Shown: piece by piece, positions 25,601-39,100 of the stretch
Layout of the letters: each line of letters opens with the position of its first letter
Numbering within the stretch: position 1 is the stretch's first letter
NCBI GenBank assembly: GCA_018881555.1
Contig: JACAXG010000070.1
Location: 3,605,616 to 3,669,615, forward strand
Direction of reading: 5' to 3'
Origin: Amblyornis subalaris
Lineage: Eukaryota > Chordata > Aves > Passeriformes > Ptilonorhynchidae
Length of the DNA: 64,000 nt
Made by a program: the position numbers and the translations under genes
Notes under the pieces: model-generated
Told to the model about the DNA's origin: nothing
What the model saw: only the letters and a program-made list of their open reading frames with translations
Databases searched by the model: none

Positions 25601-28600
25601 GCTTCACTCACAGCAGATTTGAGGTCCTGGCTAAGTCTTTTAATGAGATTTAAACACAACTACTAGAATTAGGATATATTTTTGTTTGAAAATAATAATT
25701 AACTTTGGCTCCACAAACTTTGAAGAAGGTATCTAGAACTGTTTATAGGGAATACATATTTCTATCAGTTGAGATGGCAAGGCTGAGATAATTATTTTAA
25801 TTATGTTCTCTTAAATCCACCAAGAACCAAACACATGACCATAGAAACCGGGGGGGTGGGGGGGAATTCTGTCACCTTTGCTTAAAGGCCAAGATATCTT
25901 TCTTTACCTTTAAAACTTCCAAATTTCAGCATAGGATTCTCACTCTTGAATTTCAACAAACTGAACTCCACTTGACAAAATATCTCCAGCATTTCTTCTC
26001 TTTGAAGTAGCAGTAACAGGCTGCCCACCACTGCACCTGGCTGACAGCTGCACTGGGCAGTACTTGGCAGCATGTCAGCTCCCAGACAGGACAGGAGAAC
26101 AGGTGCTGACATCAAACTTGAAAAGCAACCATTTTCTTCTCTATCTATGATCATTCTCCTCATTTCTCTGCCCTTTACAAAAAGATTCAAGCCTCTACCA
26201 GCACACCCTCCAACAACCCACAAGAAAACCCACAAACAAACGAACATAACTGCTTTCTCAATTTGGAAATATTAGTATGACAGCAATGTCATTCCTGGGG
26301 CATAAGCAATGGGAAAGATGCCTCAGATCCCAGCAGTAGGGAATGCACATACTAAACAGGCACCAGAAAAGACATGAAGAAACAAATGCCGAGTTTTCAG
26401 TTAATCCTGGAATAAGATTACCCCCAAAATGACATCAGGTATCTGGAAGTTGTCTGTAGGGACAAACTGTTTTCAGAACTAGGCAAAAATCAAGTGAGAA
26501 AAAAATTGAAATTAAAAAAACCAAAAAAGCTCTAGAGACAATAGATTGTGCATTACTGAGAGAATAAAGTAATTTCATCCCTACAGACTAATTCCAAGTC
26601 ATGTTTTGCAAGCCTCTATTGAAAAGGCCATCTGGCTGCACTCTGGGTCCCAAACCAAAACATCTCACAGCTTTGATGTGCACTACACTGGACCCCAAAA
26701 TTCGGTTTTTGTTCACACTGAAGATCTTTTCAAGGCTTACTTTCAGGAAGTTTTCCACTGATGTAGGAAGGCAAAGGGATTTTAAACATTTCTCCAGGAA
26801 CACAATAGTTTGGGCAATTTTTTTAAGAGTGGATCAGATGTTAGTTAGCCCAACTGAGCCCGAGGAAATAGCAACTGCAAATCATCATGACTGATACCAT
26901 TTCAAAGCCAAGCTTCCTTTGATGCAGAGGAGAGCATTTTTCCTTCTGAGAGAATTAGGGGAAAATTACAAACATAAAATGGAAAAACCCTACAACAACT
27001 ACAGAAACAACATGCTGAGGTACAGAGAGACTGTCTGCAGGCATCAAACAGACACCCTGCCCTCGCCATTTCACTACTTGACATGTCAATCCAAAATTCC
27101 CAAGTAAAGCCCACAGCAATATGCAGAACCCCTGAGACACAGCAACGAGCCCAATGCATGCAGAGGCACTCACTGCCCCCGCACAGTGATGCTGTTCCTG
27201 CCTCTGCTGATCTAAACACAAAGCAGTGCAAGACCTACTGCTCCATGTCAATGTCAAAAACATTAAACTGAAGAACTAAGAACTCAGGACATAATACTTG
27301 AACAGAACTTTAGGCAGTATTTAAGAAGAACAAAATCCATAAAGCTCCTTTGTGAACAACATGAGAAGAGAAAAACAAAGGAGTACTTTAATCAACATTT
27401 TCACACATTGAACACTTTTTGAAAATGCCAGAGTTTTAAAGTGAGAATCATGTCCCTGGCTGGATTTCCTGCACCAGAAGAGTGGTCAGAGCTCAGTCAT
27501 TCTATGCAGAGAAGAAACCTCCAGAAAAGTGAACTGGACTGCAAATATTCAATATTGTCTAAACTAGACACTCTGTACCACCATGCTATTTCAAATGTAT
27601 ATTTAAATGAGAATAAAATGTGTGGTAAAGCTAAAATAATGAATTAACAGTCTTGAGTGAAGATTTTTCAGATTACCTGCTTTTCCTCCTGACACATCTT
27701 AAACAAACACACCAGGAAACAGAGCACTGAAGTCACCTTCTTCCAAGCCCACCAAAAGGGCAAAAATATCTGACTTCTTTGAAATCAGGTATTTTCAGCT
27801 TTAAAAAAAAAGGGGGGGTGGGGCTTTTACAACAAATCCTTTTAAGTTAGAGCATATTTCACAAAGCTTGAAATTTCTCTGAGTGGGCTTCTAAACGGTC
27901 ATTGCTGGTTATTACTAGTAGGCACAGAAATTCCCATTTTAATTAGAAACTTTATTTTGAAATGCTTTATACAGTTCACATTGAAGCATTTGCAGTGTAA
28001 GATATTTAATAACATTTTGCTGAGCAAAATGGTTGACCAGTTTCCTCAAAGCTCTTCCAGTTATGGTTTTTTTTCATTAAAACTAATCTTATAGAACTAA
28101 GATAGAACTTAGGCATTTGTATTCAGAAGCTAATTACTATGTTTACCTTAGGGAGAAGGTATATACTTAACTGTTCCAATTAATTATGTGTTTCAATAAT
28201 GATCTTAAGCATTTGGCATAAGACTGAAATAAACCTGAGACCTAATTAAACTTGTATTCATCAAGTATTTAAAAAAAAAATCTTCATTATCTACTTTGTT
28301 AATAAGGCACTGTCAGACAAATATTTACAAGGACTGGCTACCAAGTCAGTTTTACCTGCACAGCTTTCTTGCTGGTCTGTCTACAGTAATTTGAAAGTTG
28401 TTTTCCCTGTCTGCTGCTGAGACATTTCAAGAACAAGGCAGAGCAGTAAGGCAACTAAAAGAACAGGCATGCAAAGGAGTTTGGCATTTGGGATGGATTC
28501 TGAACATTTGCAAAGTAGTTCATTTTATAAATGGAGCATTCACCTGCTATTATTAAAATGGTGGCCAACCGTGATAAGGAAAATAGAAGTGGTGAAAGGA

Positions 28601-29490
28601 GAGGGTATTTTACAGGAATAAACAAGATGTCTGGTATGCTTTCAGCTAAGACTTTGCATGCAGCAATTCCCACAACTTTCAGAGATAATCTAAATTGAAT
28701 TCTGAAATTCCCTACTGCCACTTAGAAAAGCTGAATGTACCAGGAGGTTTCTTGACAGCAGGTGAAACATCAAGGAATGAAATCTCCATTTCGATAATGA
28801 CCCAATACTGCATCCTACTTTGCATTTCTTATTAGAACAAAAGGAAGTCTTCAGGAATGACAACTGAAATAATTAAATCATTATTTTGGCTGGAAGAAAG
28901 TTCAAGAACTCTTAAGATGGGATGTTTAAAAAACATGAAACAGTTCTACCCATGGTCAAAGAATAAAAATTAAAAAAAAAGAAGAAAAAAAAGAAACCTC
29001 ACCTTCCCCTCCCAAATAATCTTTGAGGAGTAATTGTTTGAGATTAGGATTGTATGGCTTCTGAGGCCTATGAATGCCAGATAGATACTCTAAGAACTAT
29101 AATTTTCAACCTACTGTTTGTTTTCAATTTTAAGTAATTTCAAACAAAAGTATTGCATCTATTTCACTTGAATAATCAAACTGAGCACAAAAATCATTAA
29201 AAGTGTATTGCTGATACAAATTTGTATCACATACTAAAAGATACTACTTTATAGATTAATTGTGAAACAAAAAAAATAGACCATATAAAAAGTTTTTCAA
29301 ATTCTTTTGCACAGCTGAGCTCATAGTGCAGGTTTAAGATAAATCTGAAAATGTAGTCAACAAATGTTGAATACAAAATACATTCTACAGTATTGTACAG
29401 AATGTCTGAATTATCAAGCATAAGAACTGAAGATAAAGAATGTTAATGACAAGCAGCCACATACAGAACAGAAAGCAATAAGTTTAAATC
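22600..29490. other. Intergenic sequence downstream of MEMO1
   Basis: Aside from the CpG cluster at 24.44-24.53 kb this is A+T-rich DNA without a recognised gene. Low-complexity spots: G7-T-G7 (25850-25864), A9-G7-T-G4 (27803-27823), a purine tract (28966-28996), a gttttaaaaa inverted repeat (23304-23325) and an 18-bp palindrome (29212-29229) just past the MEMO1 poly(A) site. Confidence 0.55.
24437..24560. promoter_or_regulatory. Tiny isolated CpG cluster; possible promoter or first exon of an unknown transcript
   Basis: About 14 CpG dinucleotides in roughly 95 bp (24440-24533), surrounded by CpG-poor sequence. It includes GGCCGG, GCGGCCGC and GCCGGC strings. A CACAGG|TAGTGG sequence follows on the plus strand (24566-24577), which is only a weak donor. 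No frame across it resembles a known protein. It may mark a promoter for a non-coding transcript or a recently inserted GC-rich repeat. Confidence 0.4.
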
Positions 29491-29496
29491 AGACTA

Positions 29497-30058
29497 TTTT
29501 TGGTTGTGTAGCCCTTTATTAGCAACTAAAATAGAAGATATCTGTTGTACATCACGGGTAGTAACTGACTATACTGGAGTTTTATTATATTCTAATACAG
29601 GATCATTTATAAATGCGTTGTTTTCCTTTTTTTTCTTTTATTAAAAAGCTTCCACCCCTTTTCCCCCTTTTTCCGTTTACAACTTGCAAAACTATTCTGA
29701 AAGCTGAGTATATGTGCACAGGTCTGCAAAGAGTGCAAATTTAGGATATGGTAAATGCTTTACATGTTGTATTTGTAAGGACAGTCTACCACCATGCCTT
29801 CATAGCCATTATCTTTTCTAAAATAAAAAAAAATTCACAAAAAGTTCTGATACCAGCCTTCCTTCCATTGTCCTAAACAAGAAAGCACTTTTAAATGAGT
29901 TGAAACTAAGGAAGGACTACACCTACTAGAAAAGAACAGAGTTCTATTAGTTTGAGGTTTCAGTATACCCAAAGACCAGGGACTGTATCTTTGTAAGGGC
30001 TAGGCTGGGACCCCGTGTACAGAGAGTGTGCAGGTGCCATCCCTGAGCATTCAGCAGT
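29497..30058 (-). other. MEMO1: MEMO1 3' UTR
   Basis: Sequence after the TGA is A+T rich with no long frame. The end is set by the poly(A) signal at 29515-29520. Two further AATAAA hexamers on the minus strand lie inside the inferred UTR (about 29579-29584 and 29637-29643), so shorter forms are possible. A TTTGCAC heptamer (minus strand, 29739-29733) matches the miR-19 family seed; this is only a motif match. The exact cleavage site is inferred. Confidence 0.65.
29515..29520 (-). terminator. MEMO1: Poly(A) signal AATAAA for MEMO1
   Basis: TTTATT on the plus strand reads AATAAA on the minus strand, 0.54 kb past the stop. It is followed within about 15-40 nt on the minus strand by a T- and GT-rich stretch (TTTCTGTTCTGTATGTGG), the expected downstream element for cleavage and polyadenylation. 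Cleavage is inferred near 29500. Confidence 0.6.
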
Positions 30059-30190
30059 TCAGTGGACCATAAGTGCTCCAGCTGCATAACTCACTGAGCT
30101 GTCTTGCCAGTTTCGACACTGGCTTGACTGAGCATAATTCAAAAATGAAAAGCTCATATTCATTCCATTCTTCTGGAGCTCGTTGATAGC
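30059..30190 (-). CDS. MEMO1: MEMO1 coding exon 9 (residues 255-297) and stop
   Basis: 132 nt, after CTCTTCAG. It encodes [40 protein letters not shown] and MVH, then TGA at 30061-30059. The C-terminus ends in VH as in human; Asn257 and Met295 replace Thr at both positions, as far as I recall the human sequence. Confidence 0.97.
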   Translation of the reverse strand, partial: AINELQKNGMNMSFSFLNYAQSSQCRNWQDSSVSYAAGALMVH

Positions 30191-33100
30191 CTGAAGAGAG
30201 AAAAAAAGCTGTTTAAAAAAGGTATCAGTGAAATCGCAACATTTTGCAGTTCTCAAAGGTCCTTGCGCCATCTCTAAAACTCATTATATAAGCACCTCCA
30301 AGTAACTAGTGGACCTAACCCATTTCTGTGCTGTTTCATTCATTGACGCTCCCCCCACTGCACTATGTATGTCCACGCAGTTCTCTAAAGCAATACTAAA
30401 CAACCTTTCATGATAGATCCTTTAGAAACAATGCTTTCAGTTCTGTGGGGAGTTTATACAGAAACACAGATGCAACACAAAAAACCCAACACTACTAATA
30501 CTTCTTAAATTGTATTTCTTCCATTCAGGAAAATGAATATACAAGGATAATTTATTAAAGCATGACAATTGGCAAAAGTCAATGAACAGAATTTAGCCCT
30601 GACTCACTGCAAAACTAATAATTATCTGAGGGTAAGAGGTGGGTATATTTGCAGAGTTGTCATAGTACCGAACATTGCTACATGCATCCCCACTATTGAC
30701 ATTGCTCATACAAACTTTTACGGATTCCACTTTATAAGGTTGCTCTGTGTCCTCCATTCACACTACACTCCAGTGAATTAAGTTTTCTCTTTTAAAACAT
30801 TAACATGCTTCCTGTTTCAGATGTGAATTATAGCAAAAATACAGTGAGATTCACTCAAGCAATATGACAAATCTGCAGCACTCCAGCAGTGTGACCAAAT
30901 TTAGACAACTAAGTTAAGCCAGGTCTACGTCTGCACTGCATCACCAAAGCAGAATATGGTAACTAGAAAGTACCAGTTAATCTGAATTCTAACTACTGTT
31001 ATAATTTATGAGTTAATGGGGCACTGCACTAATACTTAGAGGCAATCTCTCACCGTATTTGCAAAACTCAAAAATGCTGCCAGACATCAAAAGGCATTCA
31101 CAATAGCTAGTTAATAGCAATACAGAAATAACATATACAAATTCATAAGTACTGATTCAAAAGGGTAAGTATGTACTTCTTCAGGGAGATGGATTTACTT
31201 GTTCATTTATTTAGGGCCAAGAGAAAGTGAATGATTGCATTTCATTGAAATTCAAAAGGAATGTGGTACCTCATCTCCCTTAGGGAACTGAAAACCCTCA
31301 GGCCTTTTAAGAGCTTACATTTGTCTACATGCAAGACACGAAAATCAGAGAACAAACTGAGAACACTTAAAAAAATAAATTAATTCAAGCCTTGACATTT
31401 CAGAACTAAGGAATACTGCAGCAATACTGTGTTGTAACACAGTACGAATGCTTGCATTTTCCTGAAAGTTACATTTTTCAACAAATCAAAAGTTACTTAC
31501 GTTTAATAACACTCCAATAGGATGCCTCCCACATATTGTGTTATGGTATTTCTTCAAGTAATTGCTAAAAGATACAGGATCTAGCTGCTCTATAATGCTC
31601 ATACCCTGAAAAAGAATTGATAGCAATAATTACANTACATATTAATAAGCAGGTGTTTATACATCACCTATTTGTCACAAAAGAGCAGGAACAAAACCCC
31701 TCTACTTTGTACCAAAGATATCAAGGGAATCTCAGCATGTAAGCTCTAGCTTGTAGCCATCTTGTTTCCATCTCCTGTCCAACTAGAAGTGCAGGAGCTC
31801 TTGCAAATCTGTCAATAATCCACAGATCTGTGAAGTTATCTTTGCAAATACCAGTGAAGCTCATGTTAAAAAAGCTCCTCCTGCAGACTAGTTGATCCCC
31901 ACCATCCAAGAGTGCCCTGCTTCCATAGGATTTGGTGCAGCTATAACCAGACAAATTTACTAAAAGGGCAAAGCAGGAAGAAGTTGTGCCTCCATCTGCT
32001 CTCCCTGATAACAGAGTTCAGGGCCAAGCACTTGTCTGTGACTTCTGGATGTCCAAAAACCCTAGATAAAACCATCACTATACACACGTGCAATTCACAC
32101 ACATAACAAGAGTGATGTTTCCTAGACACATCAGGCATGCAAGGCAGTTGATCTGGGCATGGGCTGGCCATCTGCTTAGGGCATAAAAAGCAGATCCAGA
32201 AAATCTCTAAAGCACTATAAAGTTGCTGCACAAGAAAAGTGTAAGTGCCAGGAGATGACGCTTCCACTTTACATGAGACAGTCACACATATACATCCTTT
32301 TCTCTACCCACAGCAAGACCCATGATCCCAGGGAGTCATACTAAGAATACCAGGACGTGTGGAAAACAGAACCTCCACACATACAAACATTTGCATTCTT
32401 AAAAGCAAAAAGACCCCTACAACTCCAGATACAGTGTACTCTTACCCCATCCCACAGAGCAGATCAAACACCATGAAAGCAGTTTAAAATCAAGTCTAAA
32501 CCAATTGTTGTCTCAGTTTCATCATGGGTTTGGTATTTTGCCTCTATTAGAGCCCATCCTCTTCTTTTTTTTCCTTCCTCTGGAAATTAATTCCCTTCAC
32601 CAGGGAAATGAGCTCCAGACACTCACTAATTCAATAACATACATGGTTAGGCTGCTTCTGCTGGTGAAACAGTAAGCTCTTCCATAGAGACTAAAAAAAC
32701 CCCACATACTCCGCATAGGAACAATTGGAGGTTGATAACAGAAAGCGAGATAATTTCTTCTAAGATTTCTGCACTTGTCCGAGCCCTTTCCCCTACTTTT
32801 GGGTGATAAAAGGAGAAACCACAGCGCAGGAAGCATTGTGAAGTCTCCACCTCAAGAGCGAAGCCTCCAGAATACTCTGCAAGGGCGTTGGTTGATCTGG
32901 CAGATACGCTAATTATTCAGACTGGATCACAGCTTACAATGGAAAAGCAGAAGATTCCCAGGAGAGCAGGGAGAATTATAAAACACCAATGATAACCACC
33001 ACCCCTGTGTACTTTTAAATAGAAACAGAAATAAGATGAATTAATAAAGAAATACATTTTATGGAAAAACAAAACCAAGCTAAGCTGGCCAATTACCGGT

Positions 33101-36100
33101 AAGACATGGAGAGGGTATGTGGACCCCTGGCCAGTAATTACAGCTGTTAATCACTCCAGATCCACAGAGCCTAAATGAGTGCCAAAAAAAATAATGGTAG
33201 CTATTCTCCAGCTAGCAGTGATTACATAGATACCATTGCATTTCCAAAGCGTATCTTTGAACCACCCATTTACTTGTAGATTGTACAATAAACAGCTAAA
33301 GAAAGCAGAACTAAACTTCACTACATACTCAAGTGAAACTAAACATGCATAAGGCACTCAGATATGGAACAGTTCACAAGAATACACTTTATCTGTTTGT
33401 AAAACCCCTTCATGACCTTTTAAAAAATTAAAATGGCCACTCAGTTGAGAGACTCATTTTATAGTTGTAAGTCACTGGAACACACTGAGCAGAGGCATTT
33501 GAGCATTTGTCTCAAATGAATGGACATGGATTTATGAGAATGCCTAGTAAGCTTATTTCAATGCACAGTTCAGCACTGCCAAACATTTAGAGCTATGCAG
33601 TTCATCCCAGAAAATGCTAACAGAGTTCCATACATCACAGACTGGAGAAAATCCACAGGAAATTGGTATGAACACTCATCCTACAAGCATTAGGTTGTAC
33701 TGAACTTTTCAATTTTTTGGATTTAAAGATCATCATGGCAGAGGAGCAAAGACTACCAAGCTTTGTTTCCCAGTCTAAAATGGTCTTGTAGAACAAAGCA
33801 AACATTTTTGTCAGGTTGTGTTATTTTTCTAAAATGCAGGAGTATGAAACTAATAATTTTCAGTATTTGAAACAACTCAGCCAGGCATGGCTTAGAACAG
33901 AGTTAAAACACATAATAAAACTCACATGACAGAAGTTCCACAGTTTATCACATGGTTATTATGGCACCACATGGATATTGCACACCTCAGTTACCCAGAT
34001 ACTGCTAATGGCATCTACATTATCCTAGCACAGTGCACTTAATATCATTAAAAGCATTACATTTTTAAATAACATCCCTTAATAGGATCAAGTACCTACA
34101 AGCTTACAAAAAAACCTTCAAAAAATAATTACACACACACACACACCCNCCCCCCCCCCCGCCCTGGAACACACACACCCCCAAAACAAACAAAAGAACC
34201 CTCCAACGACCTATAGGCTCATTTTATACTATACACCAATAGTCCTTTGGCTGGTCAGGTTCAAGTTTGTTATCAGTTATTTCAGCTGTTTCTTCACACT
34301 TAAAGATCTAAAATATTAGCACTCTAGTGGAAGTAGAAACAAACTTGGTCTTTGTACTATCCATCCCAACCATCTTTGCATGTGGGAGTCACTCAGACTA
34401 GAAGACAACCAACCAACAGGAAAATTACTGGCTGGGCACAGCAAAGAGAACAGGCAGCTGGGCACCCAGGCAGAGAGTCATGGTCGTGCACTATGCCCAG
34501 CCTAAGAAGCCTTCCCAGGCTGGAGCAGTGTGGAAGGTTCTGGCATACTGCAGCAGCACTGCACAAGCCACCAGAATTCAGCAGTTCATTAGAGGTACCT
34601 GAGAAGCCACCAGTGTTAAGCATGGCTCATAGACAAAAACAGCTGGATGTTCCTCCACAGCACTCCTCAGTGCCCACATTTTCCCCCATCAGCATTCAGG
34701 GTAACAGAATCCTCCCATTGACTCAAGTGAGGCATAAAGTGTCCCACATAAAATATATGCTCATATAACATGAGCAATCTGGCAGTGAAGATTGAAGTGA
34801 GCAGTCCGCATTTTCTGGCTAGTCATAATCAAAAACAATTGCTCTTCAGCAATGTCATACAAAATACTTCCCCCACTTTTACTTAAAAACGTAGCGTGTA
34901 TCAGGTTATGATATACAAACTATTGCACATTAGCTGCTCAATTGTAACTCTTCATTTGAGGATTCTTCCCTAAGGTACCCCTACTAACCATGAGGCTATT
35001 TCCTCCTTTCGCTGCCACTTCACCAGGTGTGCTGTGGTGACAGGTCAACAATTACCAAAGAGAAACTGATGTCTGCCCAGCAATATTTACTACTCTTTAC
35101 TTTTTTATGCTAGAGTCTAATGGTTCTAACTTAGAATCACAGCAAGTAAAACTCCTCACCGTGGTTACCACGTTAGTAAAACTTCAATGTCCAAAGTGTT
35201 CAGCAGTTTTTATGCACTAGGTGAGAAAATCATCATACATCCATACATAAGGTCCAGTGGAATTAAGGAAGAGACCATCATCCTCCCACAGGAGCATTTC
35301 TGAGGAAAATTGATTTCTTCTGACCCCAGGATACCTTCCTGCTTACAGTGTGCTCAGCTGACTGCTTTTCTAGTTAGGTCAAATAAAATTCAGCTAGTTT
35401 TTGTAAGTTTTGTATCTATCTTAATGCTGTTTTCTCTGTGTAGGGGCCTACTGGTCACAACAGTATAAGTTCGTTTAGCATGCCAAATGACATCAAAAAA
35501 CCCAATACTTATCCATGGAAACAAGTAGCCAAGTAGGACATAAAATCAAATAAACTTCCAAAAGCTGTAAAAATGCGACAGGGAGATCTTTGTGATATTG
35601 TGGATAGCATCCCAAGTGTACCCACAATACCACTAACAAGACATCTCTGAAATTCACCCAAAGCAAAATCTTCTCCATAAAGAGTCTGAATATGAAGTCA
35701 TGTGTTCACATATGGCATGATATAAACAGGCAAAAAATAACCACAGTATACTGCTGTGCAGCATGTTCAGTTTTCCAGTCAAAATTGAAAAAGTATTTTC
35801 ATAGTTATTAAACAGCAGACATGACTTTCCATGTTACAAAAGACATCATTTCCATTTGGCTGAATAACTACCAAAAGAAAGAGTTGGTGCAACGACGTAT
35901 TCCCTAAAAGTAATTAAATGCCAAAGTCCAGTCTTTCACCACAGAAATTAACAAGGGGAAACTAACGTTTGCTAATGCATCATAATCTGCTCTCCTGCAA
36001 AAAACCACTAAGAGCCGCTGATTCTGGGATTCTGTAGAAAAACACTTGTCTTGATAGAGAAGCCTCTCAACTGACTACAAGAATTATTAAAAACGGGATA

Positions 36101-39100
36101 AACAGAATGAAGGCAAATTATGTACTGTTTCTATTCCAGTGATGAACAGTGGAAAAACAAAGAGGTTAACATGGATACACAAAGCAAAAAAGTCTAGATA
36201 TCTCTCCGGCAGATAGGATTTATTCCTTCAAGACAAGGAAAAAATTAACATGCCATGAATAAGAACAGTTCTCTCTTCTAACAGATTTCACAGAAATTAC
36301 ATAAAAGATGCACACAGTTGTAAAACAAATTTCAAGGTTACATATTTCCAGACAAATTACTTCTATTCTGTGCTTTAAGTATAGTCTTGAACATGAAGTT
36401 GTTTTGTTTTTTTTTAATTTAAAAAGAAATCCTTGGCTCCTGTTACTGCAAAGACAATGCAACATAATTGGTGTCATGAGCTTTATGTATTTAGCATTCC
36501 TTTCAGCCCTTTGCCAAACCCAAAACAAAGCACAGTCTGCTGCTTTTTCCCACCACCTACTACAGAGTAAGGGGCAGAGGTAAGGCTACTCCTAAGTGAT
36601 ACCTTAAGGATAACTTTTGGATTTTTCTAACCCTGCACTGTACTAGTGTGTAATTCTGAAATCCGTATTATGTGCTTCACCTTCTTGTTAGGCAAAACAT
36701 TCTCTCTAAGCCTGGAAAACAAAGTCACTATCCTAGGCCTAAGTATAAACAAAAGTGAATTAAGAGGGAGTGAATGGGGAAATATTACTTCACTACCTGA
36801 AACTGTAATTAGACAATTAACTTCTAATAAGCAAAGGTACCAAACCTATATCCGGGGGGGAAAACTCATGATCGGGGTCCATCTTAGTTTAGCCTAGCAT
36901 CGACAAGGCTCTGTACCAGAGGTATACCACTCGAAGACCTTCAATAAATTCATACTTTTATTCACTACCTTTGTTCAGTCTCTGTTTCAGGTACTCCCAA
37001 TTTTAGGCATCATAAGGACACAGTGACTTTCATTTTCCTGACCAGTGCAATCCCCTACAGCCTCTCCTCCTCAAACTGGATGTTGCTGAAACCCTTAGCA
37101 CAATCACCATGCTGTTTCTATATGCAGGTATCCCAGCTAGCAAGCCAGAACTACTACAATAATCCATGCATAATTTTTATTGCTCCTCAAAAACATAGGA
37201 GGGTATGTGGAAATTAAGTTACATTGGGGCATTTTAGGTAGCTGAACATGCATTTATTCTCATCAATTATGCTTACTAGATTGTACCCACAATATAATTG
37301 TGCGCAGTCAGTAAAATGGAGGACACTAGCTACAACCAACAGCTAAGTTCTTATTGTGGTAAACAAAGGAAAATGATACATTCAATAAAATAGCTGATCT
37401 ATAATATCTTATTAGAGAAATTTCTCAAGAATTCAAAGAAATGGAATGTACAGGAGAAATTTGTTAGTTAGTTCCACCAAATCTGAAAACTTACCATTTT
37501 ATCTAGGTGCTCAATGGATCTATAAATTTCTCCTTGGGATTCATCATAGTAACTGTAACGGAACCTCTGACCTTGAAACAAAAATCATGTATAAAATAAA
37601 AAAGGGAAAAATTGTAGCTAAAACACTCCCTAATACTTACTAAATATTTGAAAATATAATATTCGCAAAGTAGTAATCTTCATTTATTTCATACTTTTTA
37701 GCTCCACTGAGGAAATTCTAGGGCAATCATGAAGTAGCAGCCCAGAAGCAAAGTAAAAAAAATACACAATGGGCAGCTATATGCCTAAAGAGAAATCTAC
37801 TAGGTAGAACCGGCACTACAGTATCACTCACTAATTGCCTGTTATTGCCTCGGAATCCAATTATATAAATTAGAAAGTAAAGCAATGTTTCATTTTGCTA
37901 TCCCTCTTGACAAAGCCAACCATGGAGTCAGGCTACTTCTACTTGCACAATATCCACAGTAAATGAAGGTTAAAAGAAAAAGTTCATGATAATTCAATGA
38001 GCAGTTCTAGATGTATCATTAGCCACAACAGAACCAGGTCATTCTTATGCATACTTCTACCTATTCCACAATTCAAAGACGAGTAAACCATGCACTTAAT
38101 TAAGTTGATCAAAGATGACAATGGAAAAAAAGGAAGAAGGTCTGTTGTGTAACGTATCTTTCTGAAGCAGTCCTTTTTCCAGCTACTAACACATTTAGAA
38201 GAAAAATAAAATGTTAAAGCAGGATAGAAGTCAAGGCTTCTGGAATCTTTATAGCTCTGCCACCAAGATGAACTGAGGTAGCACTGGTGAATTGGCATAA
38301 ATAATCCATCTGCTATCTTATCCAGCAGTAAAACATACAAAACTTCTTTCTGTCAGGGGAATGTGGCCATGCCCAGTGAATTTTTAGCTAATTAGTTCTG
38401 AAAGTTGTTTTGAGGTGCTTAAAAGAAGAGTAAAAAGAGCAAGCAACTTCAGACAATTATTTCATAGCAACAGTAAAGAGATGTATATAAACCCACACAC
38501 CTTCACCATTTATTTCCTCCACTACACTGAAAACATTACCGCATCAATATTTTTCACCTATTGTTCCAGATTCTAAAAAGTCCTTTTTTAACTTTACAAG
38601 GGAATTAAGTTGCAAAAATACATTTATCAGAAGTTAAAATATTCAATGTTTAATAAAATACATTATTTGAAAATAACTACAAAATATTCAGTATACTGTT
38701 ATAATGAGATATGAAACTTACCCCAATGGCAAAAGTCAGAAGAAACCACAAAGAGGTTACTAGGATCAGCTAGGTATTTACTGAAGAGTTTTCCAAATTC
38801 CTGCTCTTTTGACTCACTCAGTGCTCCGACCAACACAGGAATAATAGTAAACTCATCCTTATGGCTTATAAGCAAAAGAAAAAAGGTTGTAATTCAAGTA
38901 GCATCTGAAGATTTTTCAGGGCTTGCTAAATGAAACTGCAGAATGGTTTAAAAGGCTGCTATTCATTTGAAGATAGTTATTTGGTAAGGTCATACTAGGA
39001 TGTTGTTTTAGAACATCGAAGTACTTCAACTTCAGAAAACAGCACACACCCCCAAAACCAGTATTTATCTTTGCTGCAAAGTGAAAACACCAGGCAAACA

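Larger units (their letters stand above)
31606..37494 (-). other. MEMO1: MEMO1 intron 7 (5.9 kb)
   Basis: Donor GTAAGT at 37494, acceptor CAG at 31606. It contains a (CA)n/poly-C simple repeat with an N at 34149, a less A+T-rich block at about 34380-34700 that I cannot assign, and a probable LTR remnant near 36760-37010. An N at 31635 lies 30 bp from the acceptor. Confidence 0.88.
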
